Shown one piece after another: positions 1 to 8,940 of a stretch of DNA of 64,000 nucleotides (position 1 is the stretch's first letter; each line of letters starts with the position of its first letter). The DNA is from Telopea speciosissima (taxonomy: Eukaryota > Streptophyta > Magnoliopsida > Proteales > Proteaceae). Where the stretch lies: NCBI RefSeq assembly GCF_018873765.1, contig NC_057916.1, positions 12,188,501 to 12,252,500 on the forward strand, written 5' to 3'. The translations under genes and the position numbers were made by a program. Under the pieces are notes generated by a model, which searched no databases, had not been told where the DNA came from, and worked only from the letters and a program-made list of their open reading frames with translations.

Positions 1-10
1 GGGGGTAGAA

Positions 11-417
11 GAGGGACTAATATAGATAGGTTCTACTCCAAGCAGTACCATCACAAGAAGGGAGAAAACAGGCCTCTACCTTAGCCTACGGTTCCTTGAA
101 TGAACCTATTCTGGTTCAATTGAACCAGGTTCAGCCAGACCAATCATGTCTGAGTGTTTACTAGTTCTTTCTTAAACCATTCCTAATTAATTCAGTCCAA
201 GTCCTACTCAAAGGAGGGACTAATATAGATAGGTTCTACTCCAAGCAGTACCATCACAAGAAGGGAGAAAACAGGCCTCTACCTCAGCCTACGGTTCCTT
301 GAATGAACCTATTCTGGTTCAACTGAACCAGGTTCAGACCAGACCAATCATGTCTGAGTGTTTTCTAGTTCTTTCTTAAACCATTCCTAATTAATTCAGT
401 CCAAGTCCTAGTTAAAG
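11..417. repeat. Two-copy tandem repeat, about 203-bp unit
   Basis: Two adjacent near-identical units (11-213 and 214-417) both begin with GAGGGACTAATATAGATAGG or a close variant and run through the same series of words to TAATTCAGTCCAAGTCCTA. I see only a handful of differences between them, so the duplication is recent. Nothing in the unit looks coding. The start of a third copy may be the GAGAGAC at 418. The repeat may continue left of the window. Confidence 0.9.
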
Positions 418-874
418 GAGAGACAAAAGTAATTGATGCATGTGTGCAGAATTTGATAAACATTATCTAGTTAGTTACAACTATTCATTTGATTTGTCAT
501 TTTAGTAATGAGAAAACAATAGACTTTACAAAAAGCCTTAAAAAAAGATTTGAGTTCAAATCTTGCTTAAAGGAGCTCACGTTTACTCATACGTAATTCA
601 TTTGGGAAGGGAGGAAAGACTAGGAAGTTGAAAAGAGACTAGAAAAAAATCATAACCTTTTTTTTTCATGAAAATAGCATTTATACAGTTGTTCACTCTG
701 AATAGTTGTCATAGCATCTTGTTCAAGACTTCATGCACCAAGGGTGTCATCTATGTAGTAGTTCAGTTATGAGATTATATTTTTTATATCTCAAACAAAA
801 TCTGAAAGAATGTCAAGGTTTGTGGCAACTGGCAAGGTCTCATGGTTATTTGTAAATTCCAAGCTCTACTTGAT
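418..874. other. Intergenic or intronic AT-rich DNA, no feature seen
   Basis: No reading frame of note, repeat or RNA gene was recognised. If the RPP30 gene continues leftward, this stretch may be part of one of its introns. Confidence 0.5.
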
Positions 875-953
875 GGGTCTTTAGCTCAAATCGGTAGAGC
901 ACTTAGAACATGAGTATGTTCCAGGGATGGTGGTTCGAATCCATCCAAGGCCC
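875..953 (+). other. tRNA-like sequence, copy 1 (tRNA pseudogene or SINE head)
   Basis: The ends GGGTCTT and AAGGCCC can pair as a 7-bp acceptor stem (one G-U). The D arm GCTC-AAATCGGTA-GAGC (884-900) and the T arm with loop TTCGAAT (934-940) are recognisable and give the internal A and B boxes of an RNA polymerase III promoter. A TTTT run follows directly at 954-957, as at a Pol III terminator. The anticodon region is about 5 nt too long and folds as GAACAT/ATGTTC, so no anticodon can be assigned. It is therefore a tRNA-derived pseudogene or the head of a SINE. A related copy is at 7705-7776. Confidence 0.5.
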
Positions 954-1491
954 TTTTATTCAATTGTTCATAGCATAGTTAGTTATGGCAATAATCCACA
1001 CAATTTCAAGTGGTGCTTTTCCATTATCTTTTTCTCTCACTCACATCAATTTTTTTCTTTGGGATATAAGGATCACAAGAATATGTCAAGTGGTGCTTTT
1101 CTCTATCTGTCTATCCATGTAGTTTTGTTGTGCAATAATTGGTGCTCTTCAATCTCTTGACAAAGCTTGTTTTGCTGTGCAAGAAGTTAGATATCATTCT
1201 TCAAGAACGGTGTATGCCAAGGTGTTGCTTTCAAGGATCTATGAGCTCAGGTTCTCTTGACATCTCTATTGTATGGTTGAACATGATAACACTATATAAA
1301 CCTATCTTTAAATGAGTTGTAGAGCACAATTCGTGACATGAATGAGTTCTATAATCTGTTTCCTGATAGGCTTGGAATATATGGTCAAAACCCTAAACCT
1401 AACCACATTAATCACCATAAAACCTTGCTGCCGAACCTGTTACAGCCCCTGGTTGGAGTTTTCTTAACGTAATCTTCACTGGAAGACTCAT

Positions 1492-1527
1492 ACCTAACCC
1501 CTAACCTAAACCCTAACCCCTAACCTC
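1492..1527. repeat. Short degenerate CCCTAA/CCCTAAA tracts
   Basis: A run of ACCTAACCCCTAACCTAAACCCTAACCCC-like words resembles plant telomere repeat units (CCCTAAA). It is too short and irregular to be a telomere. Related words occur at 1390-1404 and 1540-1553. Confidence 0.5.
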
Positions 1528-2010
1528 AGACACCATTAAACCCCAACCCTAATTGACCTATTTCATCTATTTTAACCCTAGCTGATCCACCTTTGGATGT
1601 ATATCCTGGTTTTGGCTTCTAGTTGGATTACATCCAATCTAGAACTACATAAAGTGAGTGAATTCCTCCCTGTAGTTTCATGTTAATTGGATGATGGCGT
1701 TACATGTGGTATAACTTATAAGAGCAGGGCTACTTTCGCTTTGGTCACTGTGATTTTTCTAGTGTTCTGTCCCTTGTCGGAGAAGACAATGATTAAAACT
1801 CTTAATAACTGATGTTCATGCTGTGATTTTTAATAGCCTTTGTTTATTAAAAAAAAATTCTGTTATTTCATGATCTGTGAATCATGTTGAGTATTGTTTG
1901 ATTGAAATGTAAGCATCATCCATTAACATGACACTATAGGGAGGAATCCACTTACCTCCAGAAGGTCCCAAAAACATGGATGACGTACTACCATGATTCT
2001 GATCAATACT

Positions 2011-2277
2011 GCTTACAGATTTCCAGCAGAGCCTTCTTCTTTGCCGGTGAAGTGCTCCTCAAGATCGAAATAATGGCCACAGAGAGAATTGTCTTCTAAC
2101 TCTTCATCCCTCACTCAAATTACAGTACAAGATGACATTCACGATTTAGAACCTCCTCTTGTTTATCCCTTGGTAACTACCTACCATCAAGGTAGTTACC
2201 CACTTAGATATGCAACCTCTTATGCTGATGTGGCAATTGGGCCACATCAACCAGCAGGAACATTATTTCCAAGTTGA
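2011..2277 (+). pseudogene. Coding-like remnant of unknown origin
   Basis: One plus-strand frame is open except for a single TAA at 2071-2073. It carries a protein-like string that includes ITVQDDIHDLEPPLVYP and ends at a TGA at 2275-2277. I do not recognise the family. It lies on the opposite strand to RPP30, downstream of that gene's third exon. It may be a captured or decayed gene fragment, but chance cannot be excluded. Confidence 0.25.
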
Positions 2278-2557
2278 AAGAGCAATAAAGATATGAGAAA
2301 ACAATCTAGAGTGGTGAGGAACGAGAAAAAGGGGGGGGGGGGAAGTATTGTAACACAAATTCCTTGCAAGAACTAAGGAATAATGGCTAAAAGTACAATA
2401 CAATGTCAGAATAGTTGAGAACATGTCAAGCTAAGACATAAAAGAGGATGCCACATCTTCCAATACAAAAACCAGCTCCTTTATATATTCATCACAAGCA
2501 CAACTCACCATATTGGTTAAGAAATTTTTGAGGTACGTTGGATATGAATGTTCTTAC

Positions 2558-3425
2558 CTTGGCATTTGAAATCAATTGTCTCCTCGCTTGAACATCGGAG
2601 ATAAGATGAGAATAAACAATCTCAAAATATATCCCACGCTGCACATGGAAATGCAATCAAGAAAGTAAGGTATTTAAAAAAATCCAAATTAACACTTTTG
2701 TTTTACACTCATTCATTCTTCCAATAAATAAAAAAAATGAAGAAGAGACCTCCATTGCAGCTTTGACGAGGGGAAGCTTCAAACGAAATGGTAGCCTCTG
2801 GGAGAAATCTATGGCAATAATATCCACCTATAAGGATCAAACATATGCTTAACCCAATCAAGTACACTGTAAAATTAGCACAAATTATTCTAACAAACAT
2901 GAATTCATTAAATAAGACCAATCGAACTCAGAATTAGACAGGTAAGAGTCGGAATAGATGTTCGATGGACTTTATAGCACAAACCTCAGAAACATTACAG
3001 GCGCGTTCGAAGGCAAGCTGATTCAAGGGGCGAACGGCGACCAAATCATAGGACTTAAGCACTGGATTGCCAGAATTCAAAGCGTCGGCCTGGCGAGGGG
3101 TGTCGACGACAACGGTCAAGCGGGTGTACTGACGAAAGGGAGAATTCAAGGGAACCCCCAAAATCTCTCTGTGGAACTTAACGGAAGTGGATAGAGTGGG
3201 AGCTGCTTTGAGGAGCGAAGAGAGAGGGAAAAGAGAGATGGTGCAGCGATCGGAGTCGGACATGATGCCCGTCATCGAACGATTGTAAGCGACACCGGTG
3301 TAGCCCATCTCCATCGCTTTCACTACAAACTTCAATCTCGCACTCTTCTTACCGCTCTTATCGGAGATTGATTTCTCTGATCCCCCTCCTTCCAGGTACG
3401 GCACATTCAAATCGAAGAAACTCAT
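2558..3425 (-). CDS. RPP30: RNase P/MRP protein subunit RPP30, first three exons (partial gene)
   Basis: RPP30 is a core protein of nuclear RNase P and RNase MRP, which mature tRNA 5' ends and rRNA precursors; it has a PHP-like TIM-barrel fold. Read on the minus strand, exon 1 is 3425-2985 (147 codons, starting MSFFDLNVPYLEG), exon 2 is 2827-2750 (26 codons, with the family signature VDIIAIDFSQRLPFRLKLP) and exon 3 is 2638-2558 (27 codons, starting RGIYFEIVYS). All junctions are GT-AG and in phase 0, and joining them gives 200 residues of typical RPP30 N-terminal sequence. The next expected exon (LLVxWTRGKN region) was not found between 1 and 2557. The gene therefore either runs off the left edge through a long intron or has lost its 3' part. 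A GA-microsatellite lies just upstream of the ATG. The identification rests on remembered family motifs and is firm; completeness is unknown. Confidence 0.88.
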
Positions 3426-3437
3426 TTCTTCCTCGTT

Positions 3438-3440
<3 letters not shown>

Positions 3441-3469
<29 letters not shown>
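3441..3469. repeat. (GA)n microsatellite in the RPP30 5' leader
   Basis: About fourteen GA dinucleotides sit 16 bp upstream of the RPP30 start codon, so on the transcript they would be a CT-rich stretch of the 5' UTR. GA/CT repeats near plant start sites are common and can bind BBR/BPC-type proteins; a role here is inference. Confidence 0.8.
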
Positions 3470-3474
<5 letters not shown>

Positions 3475-3811
3475 GAGAAACAGGAGAGACCGAGGTAAGG
3501 CGGGGACTGGAGAGAATGAGTTTTGCCGCCGTAGCCTCTTTTGCAGGTCCGCTCATCTTCCTCGGTTCCTTTAACGGAAAAGATGGATTAACGGTTTGGA
3601 TTTGCTGCGACAGCCCTCTATACGTGTCAGTTATAATCAGGCCCTTCAATTTAAGGCCCGTAACAGTTAGGTTAAGTTTGGCATGCATTACTGAAATGCA
3701 TTTGTAGTCGAAAATGCATTTTGAAATGTTAAAAGTACTGTTTGGTATAGAAAAACTGGGGGAAAGATGAAAAATAGAAAACCTGATAAAACTGGATTTT
3801 CGTCTTCTCAA

Positions 3812-3960
3812 TCGCGGTGCATTGCCTAGTGCACCACACTTAAGAATCCAATCGTAAAAACATGGGCAGTGGCATCTTTTTATCCTCTCAAGTGTTGGGT
3901 GGACGGTTGGATTCTTAAGTATGGTGCACCCGGCAGTGCACTGCACTTGAGAGGATAAAT
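3812..3960. mobile_element. Small foldback element (MITE-like)
   Basis: The arms 3829-3854 and 3904-3929 form a 26-bp inverted repeat with two mismatches around the core ACTTAAGAATCCAA. The outer sequences GTGCATTGCCTAG and its counterpart CGGCAGTGCACTGCAC extend the similarity. A second nested inverted pair, TTATCCTCTCAAGTG and CACTTGAGAGGATAAA, lies at 3880-3896 and 3945-3960. No target-site duplication was identified. It lies about 390 bp upstream of the RPP30 start. Confidence 0.6.
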
Positions 3961-4884
3961 TTACAATAAAACTTTATTAGTTTGGGTTCGATTTGGCCTG
4001 ATATATACATAAAACCAAAAAAATCGATCGAAATTTGACCGAACCAACAGTTCACACTCTCATAATGTTATCACCTCATAGGGCAAAACAAAGAGGCAAT
4101 GAGTGAAGTGGACAATTCAACTAGGTGAACAATCAATCTCGAGTGAATCATGTAATTCCTGAGTTGGCTCACAATAAGGGTGTACCAGGTGCACTAGGCT
4201 CCCACCACTACAAAGTTTGGGAAGGATCATAATATGGTTTACCTACACTTCGCAGAGAGGCTGTTTCCCAACTCGAACCCGCAGTCACTTGGTCACAATG
4301 GAGCAACCTTACCACCCTTTGTATTATAATAGGGTTGTTGCTTGTTTGGTTTTATTCGCTGCGGAGTTGTTTGCTCTCTTTACAATTCGGAACTACTTGC
4401 TATGGGACAATTTGGGCCCCAAAAATTACCCAAACCCCACTCTACAACATTTGGGCTTGGGCTGTGGTCTTTCAGCCTGTGGGCCGATCCGGGTTCAAAA
4501 ATATAAGCCCAAAGTTGGGCCGAGAGAGGCTTTAGAGTGTATTGAATCAGTGATGAGGTACATAATGATTCACCGACTATTAGATTTATTTATAAAATCC
4601 ATTAGCATTTTGTGTTGGATTTAAATTTACCAACAAAGACTAAACTTGGATTTGGATATTTTGATGTCAAATTAGATCAAAACCCTACTTCATATGGATC
4701 AACTATGAATTCGATTCATTTTATGCCATACCTACTTTATAGATATCTGTTGAACTCCCCACAAGTTGATTGTAACAACAAAAGGAACTCCTCCCCCCAC
4801 CCCCATTTTGATGTAGCACTCCATACAAAAAATGCAATTCATCATTCACTTAATTTGGTGAACATCTTATAAACATAATAAAAA
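3961..4884. other. Intergenic DNA, no gene recognised
   Basis: A few open frames of 80-135 codons occur, but none has recognisable protein character, splice context or a plausible start. I read this as non-coding intergenic sequence. Confidence 0.5.
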
Positions 4885-5364
4885 AAAGGGTAATTTACAT
4901 ATACTTCTCTTGAAGTACTGCGTAATTATAGATCCACCTATGAATTTTGGATATTTACACATGCCACCACTATTTTCTAAAATAATTAATAAGTAAACTC
5001 ACTCCGTTAACTTGGAATTAAAACGTTAGAATTTATTATATGTTGATCAAATTGCCATTCCTACTATATATCTTTTTCTTTCATTGCTTGGAGTTTGTTG
5101 TGGAAACTAAATGAGGAGCCATAACTTAGCCAACAAATGATAAATTCAAACTATAAATGATGGGAGAAAGAGGTATAATTTAGCAGGAATGGCACTTTGA
5201 TCAACATATGATAAATTCTAACGTTTTTAGTACTAGGTTAACATAATAGGTTTACTAATTAATTATTTTAGAAAACAGGGGAGGCATGCATAAATATTCA
5301 AAACTCATGAGTGGCTCTCTGTAATTACACGGTACCTCAAGGAGTTATGTGTAAATTACCCTTT
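4885..5364. mobile_element. Long-inverted-repeat MITE, about 480 bp
   Basis: The element begins AAAGGGTAATTTACATATAC and ends with the complementary TATGTGTAAATTACCCTTT. The similarity continues inward: the left arm has ACGTTAGAATTTATTATATG followed by TTGATCAAATTGCCATTCC, and the right arm mirrors it with GGAATGGCACTTTGATCAAC followed by ATATGATAAATTCTAACG. The whole unit can thus fold back over roughly 190 bp per arm. It contains no coding sequence. The superfamily is uncertain; termini of the GGGTAATTTACA type are common among plant non-autonomous DNA transposons. Confidence 0.75.
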
Positions 5365-5912
5365 ATTTTAAGATTGGATTCTATGGTTTAATGAGCTAGC
5401 TACCTGAATCGCGCGCCTACCCATACTTTGAACACTTCACATAAATTTTCGTGACGACACATGTTGTTTTATTTTCATAAACAACCTCTAAGCATTCTTA
5501 ATGGCATCATCGAAGGTCATTTATGGAAGCAAGTGACACATGTCCTTTTCCTTCCATAAATACTCTTTATTAGAGTGTGTTTGGTTGCGTAAATCAACAG
5601 AACGGTGTTCTGTTGGATCACAATTCTAAAGTAATAAAATCGTTTGGTTGCCTAATTCCAATGGATTACAAGAATTGCATGATTCATATTTTTACACTAA
5701 ACATGATCCATATCTGAGTTTACCTTTTTAGGTGAACTCAGATATGAATTACAAATTCTAGGCTTAGTATAAATAGCATCATTCAACTTTGAATCATAAG
5801 TTTGCTGCCCTAAATCGAAAAACGATCTGAAATCGCGATTTTTGCTTCTATCAGGGAAAAATGGTCGTCATCTTCCATGGCCTGAAGGCCCTGAACCTGC
5901 GTTCTCTCTCTG

Positions 5913-6180
5913 TTGCTAGACCTCCTCTCACACCATTCTCTCTTCCACGAAGGTGAGAGATGGTGCTGCATCAGCTTTCCTCTCTTTTGCTGGACCTCCT
6001 CTCACGCCATTCCCTCTTCCACGAAGGTGCGAGACGGTCTTGCATCAGCTTTCCTCTCTGTTGCTGGACCTCCTTGCACGCCATTCTCTCCACGAAGGTG
6101 TGAGACGGTGCTGCATCAGCTTTCCTCTCTGTTGTTGGACCTCCTCTCACGCCATTCTCTCTCCTTCTCTCTCCTTCTCT
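5913..6180. repeat. Minisatellite, 74-bp unit, about 3.6 copies
   Basis: Units at 5913-5986, 5987-6060 and 6061-6131 (one 3 bp shorter) and a partial fourth to about 6180 all follow the pattern TTGCTGGACCTCCTCTCACG, then CACGAAGGTG, then GCATCAGCTTTCCTCTCT. Because 74 is not a multiple of 3, the open frames across it are a by-product and do not show a protein. Confidence 0.9.
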
Positions 6181-6210
6181 CTGAACCCTGAGATTTCAGG
6201 GAGTTCTTTT

Positions 6211-6463
6211 ATGGAAAAGAAAAAGAAATCTGTTGAAATCAAGAAAGAAGAAACGAAGCCCTTAGGTTAGGGTTTCTTCCATGGAAAAGAAAAAGAAATC
6301 TGTTGAAATCAAGAACCCTAAGAAACACCCCGAGAATGAAGAGCCCAAGAAAAGACGAAGAAGAAAACCCAGTTCTCTGATTTTGGTGTTTACCTTTGTG
6401 CATTTTTATCCCTCTTTAGTAGTGTGTTTGTTTTTCTTTTTCAAGATTTTGTTCCCACGGTGA
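6211..6463 (+). pseudogene. Duplicated Lys/Arg-rich coding-like segment inside the TIR element
   Basis: The 33-bp stretch ATGGAAAAGAAAAAGAAATC and following bases occur twice, at 6211 and 6281, 70 bp apart. The second copy opens a 60-codon frame whose first half is very basic and acidic (KKKKSVEIKNPKKHPENEEP, then an Arg/Lys run) before turning hydrophobic. It resembles the charged N-terminus of a host protein picked up by the element, but I do not recognise it. It may simply be low-complexity A-rich DNA. Confidence 0.3.
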
Positions 6464-7704
6464 GCTGAATCATGTGATAGAGATCAAAGTCATGAAATGT
6501 GGCTCTAGATAGAAAATAGGTAGAAATTTAATGGAAATTTAATCAAATGGGCCTGGTATATTTGTTTGTTTAGTATATGTTCACAATTAATAATTAGATG
6601 CTTATCTACTTTCTCTGTTTGTGTATGTGTTGGATCTGATAATTAGTTAGCCAGAAGCTTCTTTTTTCCATTTCAAACACCAAGAATGATTATACTGTTC
6701 TGATCAGGGGAATGACTAGCTCATTCATTTGATACCAAAACATGATTCTTCTTTACCCTATCATGTACAGCTTTGGATATCTCTTGTACATTGAACTGTA
6801 AAGCCAGTGAGAAAGAAAAGGAGCCTCAAAGCAGAAAATTGTAATAAAGACAAGTGAGATATCTATAGAGTATTAGAAAGATGCTAGTGATTTTTCATAA
6901 AAAACCATTCAAAAGTCAACGTAAGCTGATGACTTCACTTGCCATATCTCAAACCTTGCACTCGTGGGGTGGAGCCTTTCTTTTCTTTCTTTTCAACCAT
7001 TTCACAATTCCATGAGGTACCCACCAATTTATTGTGACTAATTGGACAAATTTCTGATTGTTCTGAGATTAGCTTTTGATTAGGGGACTCCAACAGGGTT
7101 CAAAATGATTATGGTTTCTTTTATGGGTTTGTAGATCTTTGGGGCAAGTAGTTTTTAAGCATCAGGGCTTAGCTTAGCTAGACATAAGCATGCATTATGT
7201 ATATAAGTTAGTTTTTAGAGTTCTAACTATGCTCTTGTCATTTAAAAGTTTAGTTATGGTTTGGTGTGGGAGCTTCTGTTGGAGCAATGTTTATTATCAT
7301 CCACAGATAAAGACATCTTTTTCTTGGTGTTAATTATCGTCTACAAATCAAGAACTTATTTTGTATAAGGGGAGCATGGAATGTTAGTCATCACTTTATA
7401 TTTTGCCATTCAGATTTGATGCCAATGCACAGGATGTCTTATATCTATTTCTCGTATACCTATACATACACAGAATGTCTTATATCTATCGTTTTGGCTG
7501 GATATATTTAGGAAAGTTTGTATTTGCATGTGATTTTGTCATCCTGTTTATTTGGTTGGCAGCATCAGAGAAGAATAGCAGAAAATAAATAAGGAAGAAC
7601 AACAAAAAATAAATGATGTTGGATCTGTGGGTTGGCTTCAAATATTTTTTTCCGCTTTTGTTCAGTTGCTATATGTTTTTGTGACATGGTTTATGTAGGT
7701 AGGT

Positions 7705-7776
7705 GAGTCTTTAGCTCAAAAGGAAGAGCACCTGGGTTTGTTCCCAGGAGATGATGGTTCGACTCCATCACGACTC
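7705..7776 (+). other. tRNA-like sequence, copy 2
   Basis: At 72 nt it has almost exact tRNA architecture: acceptor GAGTCTT with ACGACTC (6 of 7 pairs), D arm GCTC-AAAAGGAA-GAGC, anticodon stem CCTGGG/CCCAGG, a 4-nt variable region and a T arm GATGG-TTCGACT-CCATC. The anticodon loop is the fault: it has 6 nt with the 6-bp stem (8 with a 5-bp stem) instead of 7, so decoding capacity is doubtful. No T-run terminator follows closely. It shares the head of the sequence at 875-953 and lies inside the 2.8-kb TIR element. Confidence 0.5.
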
Positions 7777-7924
7777 TCATGTAGCAGTAGCTTCTTATTT
7801 AATTTCTTATCTTGAAGTGAACTGATTTACCCATCAGAATAGGGTGAGGTTTGGGGGAATCTGAACTTTTGTTTTACTTAAATGAAAGCTATTGAGTCAT
7901 ACTGAGTCATACCCTCTATGTTGT

Positions 7925-8075
7925 CATACCTGAGCACACACTCACCCCCACCCCTTGCTATCCCTACACCTGAACACAACACTGACACAGTCACCCTCAC
8001 CCCTTGCTGTCCCTACACCTGAGCACACACTCACCCCCACCCCCTGTTGCCCCTACACCTAAGCTCACACTCACA
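7925..8075. repeat. C-rich short tandem repeats
   Basis: About three imperfect copies of CACCTGAGCACACACTCACC followed by CCACCCCTTGCTGTCCCTA-like sequence occur in tandem with a period of roughly 55-58 bp. There is no coding sign. Confidence 0.7.
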
Positions 8076-8940
8076 CATAGCAATGGCATATTAATAATTT
8101 TAGGTTATATAAGGTTGGGTGATAATTTCAGGGTAAATCCAACTGACAGAGTTAGGATAACCAAACAGTTTTTCAAATAGATTCAGGGTGAATCCAACTG
8201 ACAGACTCAGGGTAACCAAACAATTTTTCAAGAAGAATCACGTCACAGAATCATGATAACCAAACAGTTTATTTTCTAGAATTATGATTCAACAGATGGT
8301 AACTCAAGTGAATGACCATCCACAATCAGACCACTTCCAAAAGATTTACGCAACCAAACGCTTCCTTAAACATTCTTTATGATACCATTGGCATTTATGT
8401 GAGCACATGCCACATGTCCTTTTACTTCCATAAATAATCTCTAAGCAGAAAGGACACGTATCGTGGTGGCGAAACTTGATAGGTGAACTGAATCGTACCT
8501 GAACCATTGACTGGGTAGAGGATCACGTGAATTTCCATCCCCACTTTGTAGGTGATCAAAACTTCAAATTTATGTCCTTTTGTTGTCACAACTAACCTTC
8601 CATTCTGCCATTAATAACGATTAAAGGGGTATTTATGGAAGAAAAAAGGACACGTATGGTTGTCAAACTGAACTTGAAGAGTAGTTACTGTACACACAAT
8701 CACATCACTTGCTCACTGGCCCTGGATTGACAATGAAATCCAGTTACGCTCTTCTCCGAGCGAGCTTTCCTCAGAAATTACATATCGAGATTGGCCCCGC
8801 TTCTGACCTTATCTGGACATCAACGAATCCTCAGCCCCATAGCCCATATTACTATTTTCTTCTTCATGTTCTTCCTGTGATCAAACTTTCGCTTGAGTCC
8901 TTCAATCTGTTTCAGGGTGGTTTTTGAATTGACGTCAACA

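Larger units (their letters stand above)
5579..8359. mobile_element. 2.8-kb terminal-inverted-repeat DNA element (non-autonomous)
   Basis: A perfect 17-bp inverted repeat, GTTTGGTTGCGTAAATC at 5579-5595 and its complement at 8343-8359, brackets 2.8 kb. Weaker inverted similarity continues inward, for example the word AAATCGTTTGGTTGCC on the left and GATAACCAAACAGTTT repeated near the right end. No transposase was found. Cargo includes a 74-bp minisatellite, a duplicated Lys-rich coding-like segment, a tRNA-like sequence (7705-7776) and a C-rich repeat block (7930-8070). Termini starting with TGTTTGG occur in PIF/Harbinger- and hAT-like plant elements; I cannot decide between them. The target duplication is unclear because the flanks are themselves related over about 85 bp. 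Confidence 0.6.

Noticed and set aside
1390-1560. Telomere or subtelomere
   Set aside because: CCCTAA-like words are few and irregular and are followed by ordinary gene-bearing sequence; they are at most interstitial remnants.
3422-3946. Minus-strand 174-codon frame upstream of RPP30
   Set aside because: It crosses the GA microsatellite and the foldback element, has low-complexity SLSLSLS sequence and lies in another frame from the RPP30 start; it is 5' flanking DNA.
5913-6180. CRISPR-like array
   Set aside because: Direct repeats have no distinct spacers, the genome is eukaryotic and there are no cas genes; it is a minisatellite.
5913-6270. Two overlapping 92- and 105-codon frames
   Set aside because: They come from the 74-bp minisatellite; because the unit is not a multiple of 3, each frame just reads successive copies in shifted phase.
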